A DNA stretch of 64,000 nucleotides from Stichopus chloronotus (Eukaryota > Echinodermata > Holothuroidea > Aspidochirotida > Stichopodidae): positions 6,156,820-6,220,819 of the forward strand of contig CM037843.1 of the NCBI GenBank assembly GCA_021234535.1. The letters run 5' to 3'. The position numbers were made by a program, and so were the translations under genes. The notes beneath the pieces were generated by a model that was not told the origin of the DNA, searched no databases, and was given only the letters and a program-made list of their open reading frames with translations. Positions 63,265-64,000 of this stretch are shown in pieces. Each line of letters begins with the position of its first letter. Within the stretch, counting starts at the first letter, position 1.

Positions 63265-63433
63265 AGACAATAAGTGCTCGCACTTCTTCTGTCATTGCAT
63301 AATGATTTACGAGGAACATCGATTCGAATACATGCCAGCTTCAAAATCAAGTCAAGTTCAAAAGTAACTCGAGTCATGACGGCATACATTTTAAACTAGC
63401 ATACATATAATATGAATTCACCAATCACGGGGT

Positions 63434-64000
63434 CTACCTGCAACCACATCCATCGACCACTACGTCTTGCAGGGTAACGATCTTAGGTTTTTCACGTTCG
63501 TAGAAGAGAACGGTGAGGGGTTTGAAAGACAGCGGGGTGCAACAGGGGGACGGCGAGGCGTTTGGGTTGGTACTCCTCTGATATCTGACCAGCTGATTGT
63601 ACATATTAATGTCAGCTCGGATGTAAAGGCAATTTCCAGCACAGAGGTTCGGGTAAAATCCCTTCGGTTGCCTAACCCAAGTCCAACCAAGATCTGCTTC
63701 AAAATTGACATATAGCGTTCTTTTGCAGCAGGTAGCCACGCTGTCGTCGCACCGGCGGTTGAAAAACGCCCTCTTCCGACGCGAATGACCTTCAGTTGAC
63801 AACAACTTTGAGGAGTCTCCGGAGAGCATCACGATTAACTTTGGATGTTTGTCGGGCGGGTGATGATTTCGTCTTGTTATATCGCCTCTTTTAAATGATT
63901 CGGTGTAGGAGCCCCTCGGATCTATATCAGAAGACGAAATAATGAGTATGTAGTTGTCATCAAATGTCAGCAGCTTTTGAACTCTCCAAACAATATAAAC
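63434..64000 (-). CDS. TGFB: TGF-beta ligand, last coding exon (prodomain end and mature domain); 5' part beyond window
   Basis: Secreted cytokine of the strict TGF-beta subfamily, made as a latent precursor. The frame is open from the window edge to TAG at 63434-63436; a possible acceptor (GTTTGGAG, near 63984) may mark the exon start. The prodomain end carries RGD (63881-63889) in the place vertebrate TGF-beta1/3 have theirs, then a hydrophobic strand (KLIVML). A furin site RRKR (63770-63781) precedes a 111-residue mature domain (63437-63769) with nine cysteines at 7, 14, 15, 43, 47, 76, 77, 108 and 110. The spacings C-X3-C-X28-CC and CC-X30-C-X-C match TGF-beta and not activin or myostatin. 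Family blocks DLGWTWVRQPKGF and CCTP are present. A glycosylation sequon NAS is at mature residues 70-72. Glu occupies mature 24 and 93, where vertebrates have Arg25 and Arg94. Confidence 0.95.
   Translation of the reverse strand, partial: VYIVWRVQKLLTFDDNYILIISSSDIDPRGSYTESFKRGDITRRNHHPPDKHPKLIVMLSGDSSKLLSTEGHSRRKRAFFNRRCDDSVATCCKRTLYVNFEADLGWTWVRQPKGFYPNLCAGNCLYIRADINMYNQLVRYQRSTNPNASPSPCCTPLSFKPLTVLFYEREKPKIVTLQDVVVDGCGCR
63770..63781 (-). other. TGFB: Furin-type proprotein cleavage site
   Basis: The codons for RRKR directly precede the first mature residue, Ala (63767-63769). This dibasic R-X-(K/R)-R site separates prodomain from ligand, as in other family members. Confidence 0.9.
63881..63889 (-). 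other. TGFB: RGD integrin-recognition codons in the latency-associated prodomain
   Basis: The codons read Arg-Gly-Asp within KRGDITRRNHH, about 33 residues before the furin site. In vertebrate TGF-beta1 and 3 an RGD at the equivalent place binds alpha-v integrins and releases the ligand. Conservation of position is seen here; function is inferred. Confidence 0.8.

Larger units (their letters stand above)
39263..63433. other. Gene-poor interval between exon C and the TGF-beta gene
   Basis: The 3' end of the + strand gene and the 3' untranslated region of the TGF-beta gene must lie here, but neither end could be fixed. Repeats, transposons and low-confidence exons are listed individually. Stretches 46.6-51.2, 51.9-53.4, 57.4-58.8 and 60.7-63.2 kb hold no feature I can name beyond short homopolymers and chance open frames. 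Confidence 0.4.

Noticed and set aside
1..64000. Bacterial-type features such as operons, CRISPR arrays, insertion sequences and integrons
   Set aside because: The window is plainly eukaryotic: split exons, LTR and non-LTR retroelements, MITEs and a secreted TGF-beta ligand. The tandem arrays have no spacer structure.

Overview
This window is eukaryotic and looks like a piece of a non-vertebrate deuterostome genome, most likely an echinoderm, with a hemichordate or similar animal possible. It is AT-rich, almost entirely intronic or intergenic, full of microsatellites, minisatellites and small transposons, and the few exons that can be supported are separated by 15-22 kb. The strongest taxonomic clue is a TGF-beta ligand of the strict TGF-beta type (nine-cysteine knot with TGF-beta spacing, RGD-bearing prodomain), a subfamily known from deuterostomes.

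Layout. (1) From 1 to about 39.3 kb on the + strand lie three small exons (1010-1176, 23460-23563, 39113-39262) whose reading frames join in phase across consensus splice sites. They encode a low-complexity Ser/Thr/Pro/Gln/Arg-rich segment of a larger protein whose other exons lie mainly to the left. I cannot name this gene from its residues. The order is suggestive: it runs tail-to-tail toward a TGF-beta gene, as human TTLL5 does toward TGFB3. (2) The first large intron holds an internally deleted Ty3/Gypsy-type LTR retrotransposon (18787-22487), a piggyBac-type MITE and several tandem repeats. (3) The second intron holds a moderately GC-rich island that may be regulatory (28.3-29.05 kb), a composite minisatellite/GGAT array (31.55-32.43 kb), a hAT-type MITE (35953-36222), two more minisatellites and a 94-nt hairpin. 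(4) From 39.3 to 63.4 kb there is no secure host gene. The region holds a MITE remnant, a tRNA-derived SINE-like segment, an unusual cluster of poly-C runs, two inverted arrays carrying DR1-like AGGTCA motifs, a decayed non-LTR retrotransposon (about 55.05-57.35 kb, minus strand) and a second copy of the piggyBac-type MITE. (5) At the right edge, on the minus strand, is the last coding exon of the TGF-beta gene: end of the latency-associated prodomain with an RGD, a furin site, and a 111-residue mature ligand.

The best biology is the ligand. It keeps the RGD used for integrin-mediated activation in vertebrate latent TGF-beta, but both arginines that vertebrate TGF-beta1/3 use to grip the type II receptor are replaced by glutamate. 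Most other open frames are no longer than expected by chance in sequence of this composition; a few coding-looking ones are recorded with low confidence.
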